Assembly (NCBI RefSeq): GCF_000516985.1
Contig: NW_006917097.1
Coordinates: 2,394,593-2,458,592 of the forward strand
Direction of reading: 5' to 3'
DNA from: Pestalotiopsis fici W106-1
Taxonomy: Eukaryota > Ascomycota > Sordariomycetes > Amphisphaeriales > Sporocadaceae
Length of the DNA: 64,000 nucleotides
Each line of letters opens with the position of its first letter. The first letter of the stretch is position 1. The position numbers were made by a program, and so were the translations under genes. Below, piece by piece: positions 23,224 to 35,290 of the stretch. The notes under the pieces are model-generated. The model was given only the letters and a program-made list of their open reading frames with translations. It made no database searches and was not told where the DNA came from.

Positions 23224-23358
23224 TTCAGAGAACGGAACACCGCTACTTTCAGGCGTTTATTACAATGGAATTAGCATTGATTATTGTAGTCAATTAGACT
23301 GAGATACCCCAGCCACATCTGTTCGTCGAGGCCAAAATGTGATAAGCAAAAAAGAGAA

Positions 23359-23364
23359 AATAAA
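23359..23364 (+). terminator. Polyadenylation signal candidate for the kelch gene
   Basis: AATAAA lies 136 bp after the stop codon, within the 273 bp separating it from the convergent MetE-like gene. Confidence 0.4.
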
Positions 23365-23496
23365 GTTATATCGAATATGAATAACAATTTGCTTCAATAG
23401 TGATATTGATGAGGGTATGGTTTTGCTTGATTCTTTTTTTGTGTTTCGGTAACTTTTTCCTAAGGTTGATATCATATTCCACAACTATTTAGTTCC

Positions 23497-24924
23497 TTAA
23501 GGCTCACCCCAGATTTCATCAGCAATCTGGCGCACAAGCGACAGCTTCTTCTTCTGGTCCTCGAGAGTCAGGGGATATCCGCTCTCATGGGTAGAGAAAC
23601 CGCACTGAGGGCTGACGCAGACGCGCTTGAGGGCCTCCTCGCGGGTCTGGCCGCTGCCCTGGGCAATGAAGTCGGCAGCCTTGTAGAGGCGCTGCTTGGT
23701 GGCCTCCTTGTCCTCGAGCTCGCGGAGCTTGGTGCTGATGGCGCCGACGACGACATTCTTGTTAGTAGGGAGGTACTTGAGGGGCTCGAAGCCGCCGGCG
23801 CGCTCCGTGTCGTACTCGAGGTAAAAGGTGTCGACGTTGAGCTCGGTAAAGAGCTTCTGGGCGATAATGTCGTAGGCGCCCTCGGCAAAGTGGCGGCCGC
23901 CGATGAAGTTGCCGCGGCACAGGTGGATACCGGTGTGGAAGTCAGAGGGCAGCTTGCTGATGGAGTCGTTGTACAGCTTGATGTAGGCGTCCAGGAGGTC
24001 GTCGACGGTGCCGTCGTTGTCCTTGTCCTCCTCCCAGCCCTGACGGAACTTTTCCGAGCAGAAGTCTATTTTGGTTCTTGTTAGCCAATCTCCTCCATTG
24101 ATGTGGGATTTCGAGATGATGTGTTTCTTCAAAACGAGTCACGTGGAGTTTGTGTGGGAACTGAATACTTACAGGCCATTCCGGGGTCGTCAAACTGCAC
24201 GTTGCGCAGGCCGGCCTTGTAGAGCATCTCCAGCTCGGCCTGGTAGACCTTGGCAACGTCGGCAAAGTACTCGGCGTCGTTGGCGTAGGCCTCGGGGGTG
24301 TAGGCCCTGCCCTGCTTGTAGCGCATGTGGAACCAGGCCGGGGTGATCATGGTGAGCTTGATGTCCTTCCACTCGCTCTCGGGCAGGGCGGCCTGGATGA
24401 GGCGGAGCTCGTGCAGGTTGGACACGGACTTGGCCGGGTCGTGCGTGAGCTTCTTGGAGGCAATGTGCGAGTCGCCCGGCATCACCTTGCGGTCCTTCTC
24501 AATCAGACTGACCACGTCTGGGTGGTACAGGCGGAACATGGAGGCCTCGGCATTCTGAAGTGCCTCGGTGCCCTCAAACTCATCCCACTATAGATAGGGT
24601 GTTAGCGATTTGTAGAATCTCAGGATGGAGAATGATCCATTCTCTTTTTTCTCGTTTCTTTTTGAGAAACTGGTTGATTCGACATACCATCATACCCCAG
24701 AAACGGGTACGGTTGAACTCGCCACTGTTGACGGCCTTGTAGCCGAGCTCGCGCTGCAGCTTGACGACATCGGCAACGGCAGCCTTCTCGACAGCCGGGA
24801 GACCGGCCTCCTCCTCGGAAATGCCCTTGTCCCGGATGGTGGCACGGATCTCGAGGAGGTTGTCAGGACGCAGAAGCGAACCCATGTGCTCGGCACGGAA
24901 AGGCGGGGCTTGCTTGGCAGCCAT
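23497..24924 (-). CDS. Single-domain cobalamin-independent methionine synthase (MetE)-like protein
   Basis: Three exons, 24924-24688, 24587-24173 and 24065-23497, encode 406 aa. The introns (100 and 107 bp) have GTATGT and GTAAGT donors and join RFWGMM to WDEFEG and DDPGMA to YFCSEK. The protein matches only the C-terminal catalytic barrel of MetE. All four zinc ligands of that family are present: H265 and C267 in GIHLCRGN, E301 in YLEYD, and C372 in SPQCGF. AEHMGSLLRP near the N-terminus is the typical opening of this family. True fungal MetE is about 760 aa with two barrels, so this is a separate paralogous group (YxjG/YxjH type), likely moving a methyl group to a thiol. The methyl donor and acceptor are unknown. 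Confidence 0.9.
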
Positions 24925-25877
24925 GGTGACTATGAATAATAGCTTTCTTTTTTCCCTTCTTCTTTCTTAAATGGTTGCGCTTAATTAATGCTGCGAGTAT
25001 AGAACCGAGCAAGGGCAAGTTAAGTTAGAAAAAGGAAAGTAGAGATGCAGGACCTTGATGGTCAACTAAATATACTCTTGCTCGTGTGTACCCAGCATTG
25101 TGATTTGCCAATCAGCGAAGGGAGATTATTTTTTTATTCTCCATCAGGGGACCTCCCCGCACTGTCAGAGCCCTCTGTGGTTTTTTTTTTTTTTTTCCCC
25201 TTACCCTTTCCCAACCAAAACAGTTCAGAACCAAGCGGGGAAATAAATTCCTGTCGTATCGGTCCGGCTCTGTGCTATCCGCTGCGACCGCTACCAACTT
25301 TGGCAAGCAATTTTGCCAATATCCGGGTCGACAGTGGGGTCCGCGATCGCTATGGAGGGCCTAGCGGTTGAGTGGTTCCTCTTTTGGGACCCCTGGCTTC
25401 AGTGTAAACTCGGCCGACTCCGTCCTTGGAGCACTGAGTCCTAAATGGTAGGCAGTAGTTTTAACGCCGAAGAATTCCGAGGAATCAAGTGAGGCTGTAT
25501 CTTGAGATGGTTGCCAAAACTCTGCGTGATGTTGGCATTTTCACACATGGTCGCTGGACGTATGATCAAACCCAGAGATTGGCTAGTGTTATGACTACGA
25601 TAGGTAGGTTGGTATACTCCAAGTTAGTGAATAGAAAAGAACGCAGGTATTCTTGTGAAACAAAAGCCCCGCAATTCAACAGGCCATGGTCAACTATATA
25701 TATATACTATGAAATGCGGTAGAAAATCCGCAAGCATTTCTGGCTGATTGACATTACAAGACAGAATAGCGATACCTTCAACTCTCTCATCCGGTTTCAG
25801 AAGCTTCAGAATTAGAGAGGCACATCAAAACTTCTTCAGATTCGACTCCAGTCTCTTCAGTCATGCCCTTTGCACCA
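24925..25877. other. Intergenic region between the MetE-like and PRISE-like genes
   Basis: This is the promoter side of the MetE-like gene and the 3' flank of the PRISE-like gene. It contains a T16 run at 25181-25196 and a TA repeat at 25695-25706. No gene is recognised. Confidence 0.55.
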
Positions 25878-27401
25878 TCATCTCAAAGACACATTGATCT
25901 TGGGCACAGGTGGTATCATCTTGATATTCACAAGATCTTCAAAGACGGCGAGGAAGGACTCTGTCGTATCCACGGTACCGTGCCACCCGAGCTTCCTGCT
26001 TTTAGCCATGCTGCAAAGTGTCAGCTTCGTCCATATAACCGAGCCAGTGACAGCGTCGTGGGTCATCTCACCTCATCATCAGCGACCCCGCGCGGGAGAC
26101 GCTGCCATCCAGGAACCCAAAGACTCTGTCCACATCTTTGAGCTCCTTCTGCGACAGGTCGTGTTTTTCGGCCAACCTCTTCCATGCCTTTTGCACTTCC
26201 GGGCGCTTCGCCCACTCGACAAAGGTGAAAGTGGTTCGGACCACGCCCGACGGACCGTACCCGCGGGGATTGAATCGAGTATGGATCTCGTGGAACTCTG
26301 CCTTGTCATCTGGTCCTCTCCACTCGAGTCCATACCAGCCAGCGAGGTGAGGCCAGAATCCTTCCCAGGTAAAAGCGCTGTCATCGCATGCATTAAATCG
26401 CTGGTTTTCAGCGCCGGGAGTAAGGACAGCCCATTCCTCCATATATGCTATATTCAAATTCAGTCTTACAATTTACCATTTGATCCCAGGCAAGAGAAGG
26501 CTTACCATTCATCATGGCGCTGCTCTGGGAACAGTATGTCTGCCACGAGCTGATGTCGGATGGCCACAGCAGGGGTTGCTCCAGCTCTACGCAGACGGCA
26601 GCATATACAGCTAGGGGAAAGGACAAGTTCACTCAGATTTGCTGTTAGCATGTCGCCATCCCAGACTCTAGTGTCAGAATTATTGACACAAGGTTTCATC
26701 AAGCGTCCGACCAACGAAAAGGGCAAGAATAAATTGGAAAGAAGAAGCTTACTCGCGGCATCAGGTACAGCTCCCAGAATACCACACGGCATGAGCACAT
26801 TCCAACCGATGCCCTCCTCCTGACAGTACTTGAAAAGAAAGTCTTCCTGGGAGTAGTAAAAGTTGGGCTCGAGCTCGACGCGCGGGTCCGACTCCTCCTG
26901 GGGCAGCTTGGTCGGGCCCAGATGAACACCATAGTTTTTGGCGCCCGTCTGCAGCATGAAGCGCCGAGGCTTGAGATGCGCGAGGCGCATGGCCTCGACA
27001 AAGTTGCTCAGAAGCAGGGCGTTGACGCGGTCCATCTCGTCGGCGTCGGACCACAGCCCGCCGCCCTCCTTTGGCGCCGGCTGCAGGTAGGCAAAGAAGA
27101 AGACATAGTCGGCGCGCACGCCCTTGGCCTGCAGCACGCCTGCGATTTCGTCGGGCGACTTTAAAAAGTCCAGCGCCACGTGCTCGGCGTTGGCGGGCAG
27201 TCCGCCTGGTATATACGGCGGGCGCCGGCTCAGGCAGTAAATCTTTGACCATCGTTTGGGCGATGCGCCTAGCACTCTGAGCATGTGATAGCCTGAGATG
27301 CCATTGGCGCCCGTAATGACGGCTGTCAAGCCCTCGACATCGTCGGGGTAGACTGGGAGTCCATGATATATATCGATGCTCTGGACTTTCTGTACAGACA
27401 T
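25878..27401 (-). CDS. PRISE-like NAD(P)-dependent reductase (SDR superfamily)
   Basis: Four exons, 27401-26753, 26610-26506, 26447-26072 and 26010-25878, encode 420 aa. Introns of 142, 58 and 61 bp have GT...AG ends, and all phases agree. The Rossmann nucleotide motif is TGANGISG (30-37). QTGAKNYG (151-158, K155) and NFYYSQED (180-187) match the Lys and Tyr blocks of progesterone 5-beta-reductase/iridoid synthase-like (PRISE) enzymes. VYAAVCVELEQPLLWP and the C-terminal KLGWHGTVDTTESF complete the family pattern. Such enzymes reduce the C=C bond of enones. Fungal members occur in both primary and secondary metabolism, including gliotoxin/sirodesmin-type clusters, but no core synthase gene is visible here. 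The substrate is unknown. Confidence 0.92.
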
Positions 27402-28831
27402 TTTCAGGCTATTATCAGCACGTCAAAAATATCTTGGGCTGTTTGAAGTGTTGCAAGACAATATCCGGCGCAGTGATATTTATAATGCGAGTATTAATAA
27501 TTGTCTACCCACAGTGCCTCTTAATGAAGTGTATGCCGACTTGGTGCGGGGATGTCTATATGTTGCGTCATTCCGGATGCAGCAGAGTTTCGGCAACGGC
27601 AATAATTTGAGAAGGTGTGAATGATAGCTGTACAATTCATTCTGATTCGCTTAAAAGATTTTGCCAGTGCCAGATGCCCGCAACCGATGCACCAGTATTA
27701 TGGAGTCTGAGGGTATGGCCTTCTAGTGAATGGATATATAACTTGCTGGAATGCGCCGGTGCCGCACTCAGCAAGCTGATTATATGATTTCGGTTGCAAA
27801 TGTCCGTAACGTGCTCCATAAACACGGAGGTGCAGGTGTGGCCAGCATGAGCCTATCTACTGTTCTACATGCACTCCTGATTTGCATATTTGCCACCTCT
27901 TTAGTTCGAATTCGATCGAAAAGAATTCGCGTAGAACACGAAACATTAAATACCCAAATAAGAGGGGTTATACCACGATAACGCTACTGTTTTAAGATGT
28001 CGACTTATGGATCCTTACTTTCATGATAAACAAGTGATCCTGTCCTTCCATGTGGCCATGTGGATTATTTACCGAAAAAAAAAAAANAAAAAAAAGACTG
28101 GAATTGCAGGCTATAATTGTGAATGAGTATCGCGCAGGTTCCAATCTCTTGATAGAAAGAATTAACCTAGTGCACTCATCAAAAAAGGAGCCCACTAGGT
28201 AATCGTTAGCAGTAGCAGTAGGTAATACCCTCTTTGCCAAGCGGGATCGCTTGTATTATCCAGGAACCGTGGAATTAAATTCTACTGAAACCCTGTGACT
28301 GAGAACAATAGCATGTTCGGACAGCTACAATCTAAAATGGCTGCATCCGTGGATATGGCCTACCAAGCATTGCATTGAAGCTTGAATAGAAAAAATACAA
28401 GGAGGACCTTCGCCGTTGTATACTTGCACGCTAATCCCTCAAGACGTTGTGATTACCTACCTGGTTAGAGGAACGCAGAATCATACTTCATAAAGAACAG
28501 ACAAAGCATCACACATATGCACAATATTGAAGCGATCGCACTTTCAAGTACCTTGAGGGCCGAAAATGGTGCTCCTCGTGACTTGGCGAAACTCAGCCAA
28601 TCACTGTGCTCGCATTTGTCTGACACCACCTCTCCCCACGCTTGGCATGTTCCACACAGAAGAGAAAGAGGTCGGATTATTTCCAAGAGTCGACGCGCGT
28701 TCAAAGAAGATGTTCTTGAAAACTTTTCCCAAGCATTTCCGTGATTGCCTCGTTAGACTCTCTCGCTTCACTTGACTGGGTTTCAGTGACTGGGTAGAGA
28801 GAGTGGTTGTGCCAGCTTGACACCCTCCAGA
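27402..28831. promoter_or_regulatory. Divergent region between the PRISE-like and MFS genes
   Basis: This AT-rich 1.4-kb region should hold both promoters. It contains a poly-A run at 28075-28096 with one unresolved base (N at 28087). A GAATTCGATCGAAAAGAATTCG-like near-symmetric AT-rich element lies near 27906-27930. No gene is recognised. Confidence 0.5.
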
Positions 28832-30463
28832 ATGGACACCGACATTAGCCGCAAAGAGGCGACGATAGCGTCCAAGGTCAGAGTCTTCATGCTTGGAGAT
28901 GAGGCCCAGAGCAAAGAAGAACGTTGGCTTGTGCAGAAACTTGGTAACAAGATTTCAAAGACGGCAACTTTAAGAGGCTGGTGCTGACTTGCACTAGATT
29001 TCTTCATTCTCACCTATTGCTGTCTAAGCTACTTTTTCAACTACTTGGATCGGGCCGCATTTGCAAATGCTTACGTTGCTGGGTTAAAGGAAGATATTCA
29101 CTTGGAGGGCAGCAACTATAATGTCGTGCTCGCCATGTTCACGGCCGGGTCCGTCATTGGACAGATCCCACACGGAATCATTATTCAAAAGATCGCGCCG
29201 CGCATATGGCTACCATCCATGGTTTTACTTTGGGCAGGGTTGACCATGTGTACGGCGGCGTGCAAAACATATGCTCAACTCTGCGTCGTACGGTTCCTGC
29301 AGGGCCTCGCCGAAGCCAGCACGTATTGCGGGACAATCTATATCATCGGATCGTGGTATAAACCACGGGAGATCGCCAAGCGCACGGCCATTTTTACCGC
29401 CTCTGGCCAAGCTGGATCCATGTTTGCCGGCATCATGATGACGGCCATTTACAACGGCATCAACAATGACGCCTTGAAAGGCTGGCAGTGGGTGTTTATC
29501 ATCAATGGAATCATTACCTGTCCCATTGCTGTCATGGGATTTCTGTACTTTCCAGACACACCCGAGCTCACTCAGGCACCATGGCTGAGCAAACCAGAGC
29601 GACAACTCGCACTGCTCCGACTGCCGCCGAAAAAGGTTGACGGACATGACATTAGTCCGTGGTCGCTATTCGTTCGCACCTTGACCTCACCAGCGCTCTA
29701 CATCCTATGTCTCTTTGCCGTCGTGACCGGAGCACTAGAGGCGTTTGTCGTACAAAATCTCTTCCTTCTTTGGCTGAAATACTACCAGGACTTCTTTAGC
29801 CAGGCACAGATCAACACTTACCCTCTAGGAATTCAGGCCGTCGGGATCGTGTCCAACTTTTTGGCTGCAGTTCACATCGACGCAACAGGGAAAAGGGCTC
29901 CGATGGGTGTTCTCGTCTGCTTCCTGCAGCTGGTCTCGGCCATCATTCTGCTCGTCCCTAATCCGCCCTTTGCAGCCACCTTCTTCGCCTACTACCTTTC
30001 CGGAACCTCTTACATGGTAAATCCTGTCTCGTACGGTTGGGCCAATATCATTTGTCAGCGCGGAGGAGACGATGCCGTCCGATCGATTATCCTCTACTCC
30101 ATGAACGCGGCATCCACATGCCTGTATACCTTTTGGGGCATTGCCCTCTATCCGGCCTCGGACGCGCCCTACTGGAAGAAGGGTTCCATAGCCATGATTG
30201 TCGTCATTGCCATCATGCTCGTAATGGTCTGGGTCGTGCAAAAGCTGGACGAGAAGACCCTGGCACAATACCCAGACACGGCTGTTCGTGATCTCCCCGA
30301 GGGTTCCCTGGAAGACTCAACAATCCTAGAGACAAGGTCAGAGGACGAATTTGATGATGAAAATATTGGACAGGACCAAAGATTGCTGATTGATTTTACG
30401 GATAGGAATCCGGAGGATGTGGCTCGAAAGAGACGGCATATTTCCCAGGTTGCTTTGGATTGA
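28832..30463 (+). CDS. MFS transporter, anion:cation symporter / Dal5-like
   Basis: Two exons, 28832-28943 and 28998-30463, encode 525 aa. The 54-bp intron has a GCTGAC branch and joins VQKL to DFFILTYCCLSYFFNYLDR in phase 1. The DFF...NYLDRAAFANAYVAGL block at 38-67 is typical of the fungal allantoate/nicotinate permease (Dal5/Tna1) group. About twelve hydrophobic segments follow in two halves, with a central loop near 215-235 (LRLPPKKVDGHDIS). The C-terminus is acidic and soluble. Members import organic anions such as allantoate, vitamins and carboxylates; this substrate is unknown. It is divergent from the PRISE-like reductase, so shared control is possible. Confidence 0.93.
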
Positions 30464-32530
30464 CATGATTGAGGGCTGGCTGTTGGCTAGGCAGGAATAG
30501 CACACGCTTGGTGCTAGCGGATTTGTTGCCGGAGAAGTGAGTAGAGACACTGGATCAAGTCCGGCCTAGTAATCTTCTCGCAGTATACTTCGTCCTTGAT
30601 TATGCAATAATCGTGTCAGATTGAAGTGCTGCCATTGTTGTTTAGGCCAATCTCAAGCCCACCGCCACGGAAGAGAGCAAGCGATGAGAGACGCAGTGAC
30701 TGCCACCTATCATGGCAAGGTCTCGGCGCTAAGAAATGCGGTAAACGCCCAGAGTGTAGGCGGAATCGGTAATGGGTGCAAAAAACCCATAACAAAGCGG
30801 TCGCCACGGGATAGAAACGATGCTTCTCTTGGAGTATAAAGTTTTGGCCCAAGACCGCCCCTTTGCGGCCTGACTAGTACCCGTGTCTTATTGGTAAGCC
30901 TCCCAAGTACAATGAGGGCAATCATGGTCATGGCCGGGGTAGGATTTCTCCTGAAGGCCTGTTGAGGACTGTCGCAGAAACGTCAACATTTGAGGGAATG
31001 GCTTGGCTCACACGTCAGGTGTGTGCCCAGGCTTCATGCTACTCGAGTCGTTGCGACCATGACTTTCTGTGGCAGTCTCCATATAGCATGATATATAAAG
31101 TACAATCAATTCGCTAGCATGGCGTATTCATGACATAAACTCCGAAAACCAAGGTATAACGCCGATGGATCGTCGTGGTATGCCCAGCATGCATAAGTGC
31201 CAGAATAGAACAAAGTCCAAGCTAGAGTGGGAAGATGTACACGGCCAGCAGCCCTACAGCCCGTTGAGGCGCATGCCGTTGTACCCTTCTTCAGGGTATA
31301 TTGTGACCGATATGGTGGCGGGAATAAACGTGCGAAGTCTGGGTGGTGTTTGGGTTAATAGCCCTCATGAGTTCTGTGTTACATCCCGCCGTTATCTGGG
31401 CCTGTTCAAGTCCGCTCAACCCGACCAAGAGAACCTTACCACAGACATGTGCATGGTAGTGAAAAGCACGTAGGAACAAGTGACAGTCAGCAACCACACA
31501 CTCTCCAGCCATCCAAGACGCAGTTAAGAAGTTGCAAGCCCGAACCAGATTTCTTGACATTGCTTGATATAGACCGGCAAGACACGTAGAATGAAGAACT
31601 CAAAAGTTTCCGACCGCTTGATTGTCTGACCGGATCCTCGCCACGCCCTTGGCAGTGAGCCCTAACCAGCTCGCTGCACACGTATACCCACCCCTCATTA
31701 TGTATGAATTCAGGACGTTGCAGTACGAGTCAAAGGGTAGGTCGAAGCCGTATTCCTAGGCCAAGACAACCGCTGTCTTTGAGCTGGTTTCGATGCATCG
31801 CCCGGTAGTGGCGAGGCGTTCCGTATATGGCACACGGCTACAAATATCCGCATATTGAGGTCGAGTCTTAGGTTATGGATGTGCACCATAACTTTTTATC
31901 CAGGCCCCCGCTATTCCCCTCCACAGCCACTCTTTAGGGGACCTACACGTGACTTTTGGCTTCTAACTTGCGGGTCATGGTCAAGCTTGGCGGTCCGTTC
32001 CAACAGCGCCTGGGGTGTAGAGGTCTCTTATTAACTGCCTGTACAATATTGGTCATCAACCTCCCTACACACACCAGGGGCTTGTACTGTCTCGGCGATA
32101 TCAAGAGTATTCTTCAATCCGCCTCAGAGGCAAGCCAAGACCCAGCAGGCCACCCTATCAAGGAGACGACCGGCTCATAGACTGGCTCGCCAACTGAAGG
32201 ACGGCTCCAGCTAGCCCCTGGGGACATAATCTTGTTGGACCAGGCCAAGACCAGGCTTGTCATTCTTACAATAGGCAAACATTGAAGCACTGCTGCGCCC
32301 GAAAGATCGACGGTCCGGGCATTTCATTGGCCTGATAGAGCGGTCTCTATACTGTTTGACCCTCTTGAGACGGTTCGAATCGGAAACCTTGCTGCTGAAA
32401 CTGGACGAATTAGACTTGGACTTGTACCCCAAAAAAGAAGCAGGTCTAGGAGGCCAACAGGGTCCAAGTTAGGAGAGACACACTCGAGAACTATAAACTC
32501 TAGTCCCCTCGTCTTCCAGAATCTGTCGCC
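30464..32530. other. Intergenic region, no gene recognised
   Basis: 2.1 kb between two plus-strand genes. The reading frames are short and without recognisable domains. An isolated GGTTCGAATC-like string near 32372 resembles a tRNA B box, but there is no cloverleaf around it. Confidence 0.55.
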
Positions 32531-35290
32531 ATGGCCAACTCTTCGGTGTCTCGTGATGTCGTGGACAATTCCGACGCAGCTGCCACTGCAAACACTGCCG
32601 CTATACTCCCTGATGATCAGCCAATCATGACACCGCAAGATATCGAGGCACTTTTTGCGAGTGGCAAACATCGACTGCTGCAACAAGTACGCACTGTAGT
32701 CTCGGGCGATGATGATGATGATGACGATGACGAGTCGTTGCTCCCTGAAGAGGAACTATCATGGCGAGTTGAACAGCTGAGTCATGTGCTGTCGACGTTG
32801 CGCAAACTCCTCGAAACAGGAAGTACAGAGCTCGACGCCATTGCTCAAAAGTTGGGAGATGGCAGCAGAGATGGTGAGTCCTTGATTTCTTTTTTTTTTT
32901 TCCTCTTCCCCCCCCCCNNNNNNNNNNNNNNNNNNNNNNNNNNNNNNNNNNNNNNNNNNNNNNNNNNNNNNNNNNNNNNNNNNNNNNNNNNNNNNNNNNN
33001 NNNNNNNNNNNNNNNNNGTATTCCCAACGTGTATCAATACGATCCCCTTCTGTTGGCAGTCTCTTTCCCAACTCTTTCCATGAACCTCTCTCTTTCCTTT
33101 CTCCGACTTTTCGAGGTGCCACTGTCAGCATGGCCGTTGAAAACACTTTTTTGGAAAGCGTTTTTGACTGATTACTCTAACTCTATGTGCAGCATCATGG
33201 CGACTGCCTCTGGGGCAGTCTGGAATTCTCGGCTTTTTTCTTGGGCTGATCGGAAAAGATGGACTTCGGCAGACAGTCACATTACATGCACTGCGTGTGA
33301 TTGGCAACTCATGTGCTGATACAGGTGAGATTGCCACATCTTTAATGATTTATGGCATCTTGAAAACAAGTAACTGATTAGAACAAGACGAGAATCGTGC
33401 TCGAGTGGTTGCCTCCAACTGCATGCCGAGAATTGTGAATCTCATCAACGACGACTCAATGCTTGCATTTGCGATACCAGTCTTGTTCAATATTTGTGTC
33501 GACTATGGTAAGGCCCACGAACTCATCAGTTTCGTGTTCAAAGAAGTGCACTCACTGACAACCATCAAGAGCCCACTCAAGTAGCCGCCTACAAGGCCGG
33601 CATCAACCCTGAGCTTGTGACACTCATTTCGAGCCCAAGGGTTGCAAATGCTAATGCTTTCATCGGCTACATCTGCAAGCTCCTGGCCTTGGTAGCAAAT
33701 CAAGAGCCCGAGGCAAATTCGGTACACCCGGCAACACCCTTTGTCCTACTCAAGCTTGCGACAAGCCCAGAGTCTCTTGCCGACGTGGAAGACTTCCTTG
33801 GTCCGGCTTCGGTAGCTTTGACTTATCTTTCCAACGAGACATTTCAGGAAGCCTTTCTCCAAACTCCCAACTCGATATCTTTGTTTCTCAGGGCATTCTC
33901 CGAAGCTTGCATCACTCTCAACCTGAATACATCGGATCCGGATGAGATCTCAGAATTGAGAAAAGTTAAATCCATCTTTACGCAAGCATTGGCAGATCTT
34001 TCGGCACACGCTCTATTCGCAGCGGCATGTCCTATTGGCAGCCCAGAAATACAAACCCTACAGAAATGGATCGGTAGTTCTCAATCAGATCTTCAGAGTG
34101 CTGCTTGTCTCGCCCTGGGCAACATTGCTCGCTCAGACGATGTATGCATTGCCCTTGTCCAGAAGATGGCGATCCACCGTTCATTGGCGGCTACCATTTC
34201 CAACCCTTCAATCACGGATGCACAACTTCTGCATTCGACATTGAGCTTTCTCAAGAACTTGGCTATTCCACTGGTCAACAAAGTTACCATTGGCGATGCG
34301 GGGCTCTTGGAGCCAAACGCTCTTCCTCGAATCTGGGAGCTTGATACACAGATCCAGGTACAATTCACATCAGTGTCTCTGACGAGATTACTATTGGTAT
34401 CGAGCCCCGAAAATGTAAAGAGGATATGTGCACCCTTAAGCGCAGATCCGGCTTCTCCGGCATATGAGAAGACATATTTACACAATCTCTTGAAGCTTTT
34501 TATACGGTCTGATCAAGAACCCACCAAGACTGAGGCAGCACGGGCTACTGCAGCAGTGTTAAGGATCCTCCACTCTTCAGAAGACCCTTCATCACTTCTG
34601 CCTGTGCCGTCCACAACACCATCCGCAAGTTCGTCGCCAGACCAGTACGTCAACTCACCTGGTTCCTCGCCAGAGCCAACTGGACAGAATTCACAAGCAC
34701 TGTCGATGACGGCTCCATCCGCGCTGGAGGCTTTCTACAACAACCATGACACGATTCCTGACGCACTCATATTCCTGGGAACTCGGGAGAAGTTTCCCGT
34801 CTTGAGATCTGATCTCTGGTTTGTGATGGCGCTCATGTCTCGCTCTGCGCGTGGTGCCGATCTTGTCGCCACATGCCTGCAGAACATTGAGCTCCTCCGC
34901 GCCCTGATACAGACCGTGACCGGCCATGACATGCTTGCCGGGAAGGAGTCGGAATTGATCGCGGCAGACGGAGCTTTGCACGGGTCTGCAATCACTGAGT
35001 CTGTACCTCCACAAAACCTTATTGCGGGCCAAGAAGACACGGGCATTCCTGGCATCTCGAGCCTTCCAGGTGTTCCCAATGGCCTCGAGCCACAGCAAGT
35101 CGACCCTGCCAAGAAAGCAGGCATGGCTCGTGTAGACCGCGAGAATGGACTCGTCCTCATTGCCGAGCTGCTCCAGCGTTGTCCAGAGAAGTTGCGCATC
35201 CTACCTCAAGAAACGTTCCGCGAGATACTCAAAACGGGAGGCGAGCAAGTCCTTAGCGACCGAGCCGGGGGCTCAGATGGTTCGCAATGA
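32531..35290 (+). CDS. SmgGDS-like armadillo-repeat GTPase regulator
   Basis: Four exons, 32531-32873, 33193-33324, 33382-33507 and 33570-35290, encode about 773 aa. Every junction is in phase 1 and the reading frame closes exactly. The first intron (32874-33192) contains a 100-N gap, so its true length is unknown, though its GTGAGT donor and TGTGCAG acceptor are intact. An acidic run of eight Asp lies at residues 60-67. Armadillo-type helical repeats follow, including SWRLPLGQSG, HALRVIGNSCADT, VLFNICVDYE, QSAACLALGNIARSDDVC and TLSFLKNLAIPL, which match Rap1 GTPase-GDP dissociation stimulator 1 (SmgGDS) homologues of fungi. The animal protein binds Rho/Ras family GTPases and promotes nucleotide release or prenylation traffic. 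A fungal role is inferred only. Confidence 0.85.
32918..33017. other. Assembly gap of 100 N
   Basis: Exactly 100 N, the usual placeholder for a gap of unknown length. It follows a T-run and a C-run, and lies within the first intron of the SmgGDS-like gene. Confidence 0.99.

Noticed and set aside
2278..30463. A classical secondary-metabolite cluster
   Set aside because: No PKS, NRPS, terpene cyclase or pathway-specific transcription factor is present. The enzymes seen are compatible with primary or catabolic roles.
32360..32390. tRNA B-box-like string GGTTCGAATC
   Set aside because: No A box at the right distance, no acceptor-stem pairing and no terminator T-run.
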